A stretch of DNA of 7,195 bases. Origin: Kmv34 sp964524965 (GTDB taxonomy: Bacteria; Aerophobota; Aerophobia; Aerophobales; B3-G15). The stretch is taken from positions 1 to 7,195 of the forward strand of contig CAZGDY010000089.1 in NCBI GenBank assembly GCA_964524965.1. The letters are read 5' to 3'. Position numbers and translations under genes: made by a program. Below the pieces are notes generated by a model, which saw nothing but the letters and a program-made list of their open reading frames with translations, ran no database searches and was not told the origin of the DNA. Position 1 is the stretch's first letter. Each line of letters starts with the position of its first letter. Shown piece after piece: positions 5,978 through 7,195 of this stretch.

Positions 5978-6757
5978 TCAGGTAACTCGATAACTATGAG
6001 TATACACGTTCATTCGATATCCCCTTACGAAGCCAACTAAACTAACATTTAATTTTTCTGCCAGATTTATTGCTAAATCTGTAGGTGCTGAGCGAGAAGC
6101 AATGAGAGACACCTTTCTCTTTGCTATCTTAACCAAAATCTCTGAACTTACTCTTCCACTTATCAAAATGAACTTGTCTTTGGTATAACCTCCCCCCATA
6201 AAACATTCCCCAAAGACTTTGTCCACCGCGTTATGCCTGCCAATATCCTCAGCAAAAATCTCTATACCCTTTTTGCTGCATAAAACACAAGAGTGAACTC
6301 CTCCAGTCCTTTTAAAGGTCAAAGATTTTTCCTGAAACTCTTTCATTAACATAGATATTAGCTTATAGGGAAACTGGGTTTGAGTTTTTAAAGGAACACA
6401 TCCTTGAATATCAATATCCCGACAAAAATTAACTCCTCCGGCACATCCCAAAGCGATCGTCTCTTTAAGAAAGAGATTATTCAAATCTGGAAAACTTCCT
6501 TCTAAATCTATTTTAATATACCAATCTTTCTCATTCAGGTACACATGCTTTATATTTATTCCTTTTTTAATTAAACCTTTGGAAAGCAGAAATCCCACAG
6601 CCAAATATTCTAACCTATCGGGACTACATTGTAAGGTTATCAACTCTTTATCATTTACGAATATAGTTAAAGAAATCTCTCGGACTATCTCATCTTTTAA
6701 TTTTTCTTTTTTACCAGAATTTATTTGAACTATATCCATATTTTTACTTAAACTCAT
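5978..6757 (-). CDS. fdhD: Formate dehydrogenase accessory sulfurtransferase (FdhD)
   Basis: FdhD transfers sulfur from the cysteine desulfurase to the molybdenum or tungsten bis-pyranopterin cofactor, which activates formate dehydrogenase. Its presence implies the cell makes such an enzyme. At 259 residues the length is usual. The family signatures are clear: RLEYLAVGFLLSKGLI (48-63), TGGVHSCVLC (151-160), FAEDIGRHNAVDKVFG (168-183), ISGRVSSEILVKIAKR (199-214) and SAPTDLAINLAEKL...VGFVRGYRMNVYT (223-253). The mobile cysteine loop that reads CGxCG in E. coli is here GCAGGVNFC (104-112), so the CxxC pair is absent. Cys105 would be the sulfur-carrying residue, with Cys112 seven residues on. Cys157 and Cys160 form a separate CxxC after the TGGVH motif. 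The start at 6757 is supported by purine-rich AAAGAGAG just upstream. Met7 is an alternative. The gene lies 54 bp after the permease. Confidence 0.93.
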   Translation of the reverse strand: MSLSKNMDIVQINSGKKEKLKDEIVREISLTIFVNDKELITLQCSPDRLEYLAVGFLLSKGLIKKGINIKHVYLNEKDWYIKIDLEGSFPDLNNLFLKETIALGCAGGVNFCRDIDIQGCVPLKTQTQFPYKLISMLMKEFQEKSLTFKRTGGVHSCVLCSKKGIEIFAEDIGRHNAVDKVFGECFMGGGYTKDKFILISGRVSSEILVKIAKRKVSLIASRSAPTDLAINLAEKLNVSLVGFVRGYRMNVYTHSYRVT

Positions 6758-6775
6758 CTCTTCTCTCTTTGGTCA

Positions 6776-6806
6776 ATATTACCGGGTAAAATATATTTTC
6801 TCTCAA
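6776..6806 (-). promoter_or_regulatory. Possible weak promoter of fdhD
   Basis: On the minus strand TTGAGA (6806-6801, 5 of 6 matches to the -35) and TAATAT (6781-6776) are separated by 19 bp, longer than ideal. The start would fall near 6769, almost on top of the AAAGAGAG ribosome-binding region, leaving a very short leader. The spacer includes the palindrome AAAATATATTTT (6788-6799). Readthrough from the upstream permease gene is an equally good explanation for fdhD expression. Confidence 0.25.
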
Positions 6807-6811
6807 CCTTG

Positions 6812-7195
6812 TCAGCCTGTAATTATGGAAAAACAATAACCCATTACTAAACTCAACACGCTAATAATTCCCAGATAAATCAATAACGTTTTACCACCAA
6901 ATTCCTTTTTCAAAACCAAAATAGTACCCCAACTGGTAATCGGGCCTACCAACAATAAAACCATTCCTGCTCCAATGTTCATCCCCTGACCTAAAAAGGC
7001 ATGTACCAAGGGAACGCTGGCTGTAGAGCAGATATACATAATTAAACCAAAGACAAGACTAAAAAGATATCCCCATCCTCCAGCTAAGTACTGTTTAATT
7101 AGCATCCTAAGAGGGCTAAATGTCATTACCAATGCAGCCAAAACTAAACCCAACAATAGTTCTGGGCCAATTTCTCTGACCATATCCACAAACGC
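6812..7195 (-). CDS. ArsP/YraQ-like membrane permease, C-terminal part (5' end outside window)
   Basis: This frame enters from the right edge and gives the last 127 residues of a polytopic membrane protein, ending in TGA at 6814-6812. The reading is open to the edge, so the GTG near 7189 is an internal codon rather than a credible start. About four hydrophobic segments are visible, around residues 12-28, 43-62, 74-95 and 102-125 of the fragment. CSTASVPLVHAFLGQGMNIG followed by LLVGPITSWGTILVLKKEFG matches the repeated motif of the predicted-permease family that includes ArsP and YraQ (DUF318), where a Cys-Ser in the membrane precedes a conserved Pro. ArsP exports trivalent organoarsenicals, but most family members have unknown substrates, so no substrate is assigned. 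It lies 54 bp upstream of fdhD on the same strand and may be co-transcribed with it. Confidence 0.75.
   Translation of the reverse strand, partial: AFVDMVREIGPELLLGLVLAALVMTFSPLRMLIKQYLAGGWGYLFSLVFGLIMYICSTASVPLVHAFLGQGMNIGAGMVLLLVGPITSWGTILVLKKEFGGKTLLIYLGIISVLSLVMGYCFSIITG

Noticed and set aside
7187..7189. GTG start for the permease inside the window
   Set aside because: The frame stays open to the edge, and 125 residues would be far shorter than the roughly 300 or more of this permease family, so the gene is truncated by the window.

Overview
The window is AT-rich chromosomal DNA from a bacterium, probably an anaerobe or facultative anaerobe that uses formate-linked one-carbon metabolism. 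It holds ordinary housekeeping and metabolic genes, tightly packed with short gaps, and no mobile element, CRISPR array, rRNA or tRNA that I could see. The phylum cannot be fixed from the sequence alone. The formate-tetrahydrofolate ligase is of an unusual type that looks closer to the eukaryotic C1-THF-synthase domain than to the common clostridial enzyme, and FolD carries substitutions at key positions. Both suggest a lineage away from the best-studied model bacteria.

Plus strand, left to right: the C-terminal 100 residues of a major facilitator superfamily transporter (1-305); a good sigma-70-type promoter with an extended -10 element (325-353); then a three-gene folate/one-carbon cluster of folE (GTP cyclohydrolase I), fhs (formate-tetrahydrofolate ligase) and folD (methylenetetrahydrofolate dehydrogenase/cyclohydrolase), ending at 3654. 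FolE starts synthesis of the pterin of tetrahydrofolate. Fhs attaches formate to tetrahydrofolate, and FolD interconverts the resulting formyl-, methenyl- and methylene-tetrahydrofolates.

A 149-bp convergent intergenic stretch (3655-3803) holds an 18-bp inverted repeat but no classical terminator. Everything to its right is on the minus strand. In transcription order: the C-terminal part of an ArsP-like membrane permease (7195-6812, running off the window), fdhD (formate dehydrogenase sulfurtransferase), nadA (quinolinate synthase) and holA (DNA polymerase III delta subunit). holA has its own well-formed promoter (4883-4911).

The genes share a loose theme: formate activation (fhs, folD) faces a formate-dehydrogenase maturation gene (fdhD), as expected where formate enters the methyl branch of a Wood-Ljungdahl-like pathway or supplies C1 units for biosynthesis. 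No formate dehydrogenase structural gene, fchA or metF lies in the window, so the full pathway is inference. I found no convincing new multi-gene system. The points most worth checking are residue-level: FolD with Gln where the family has its catalytic Lys, the divergent Fhs, and FdhD without the CxxC loop.
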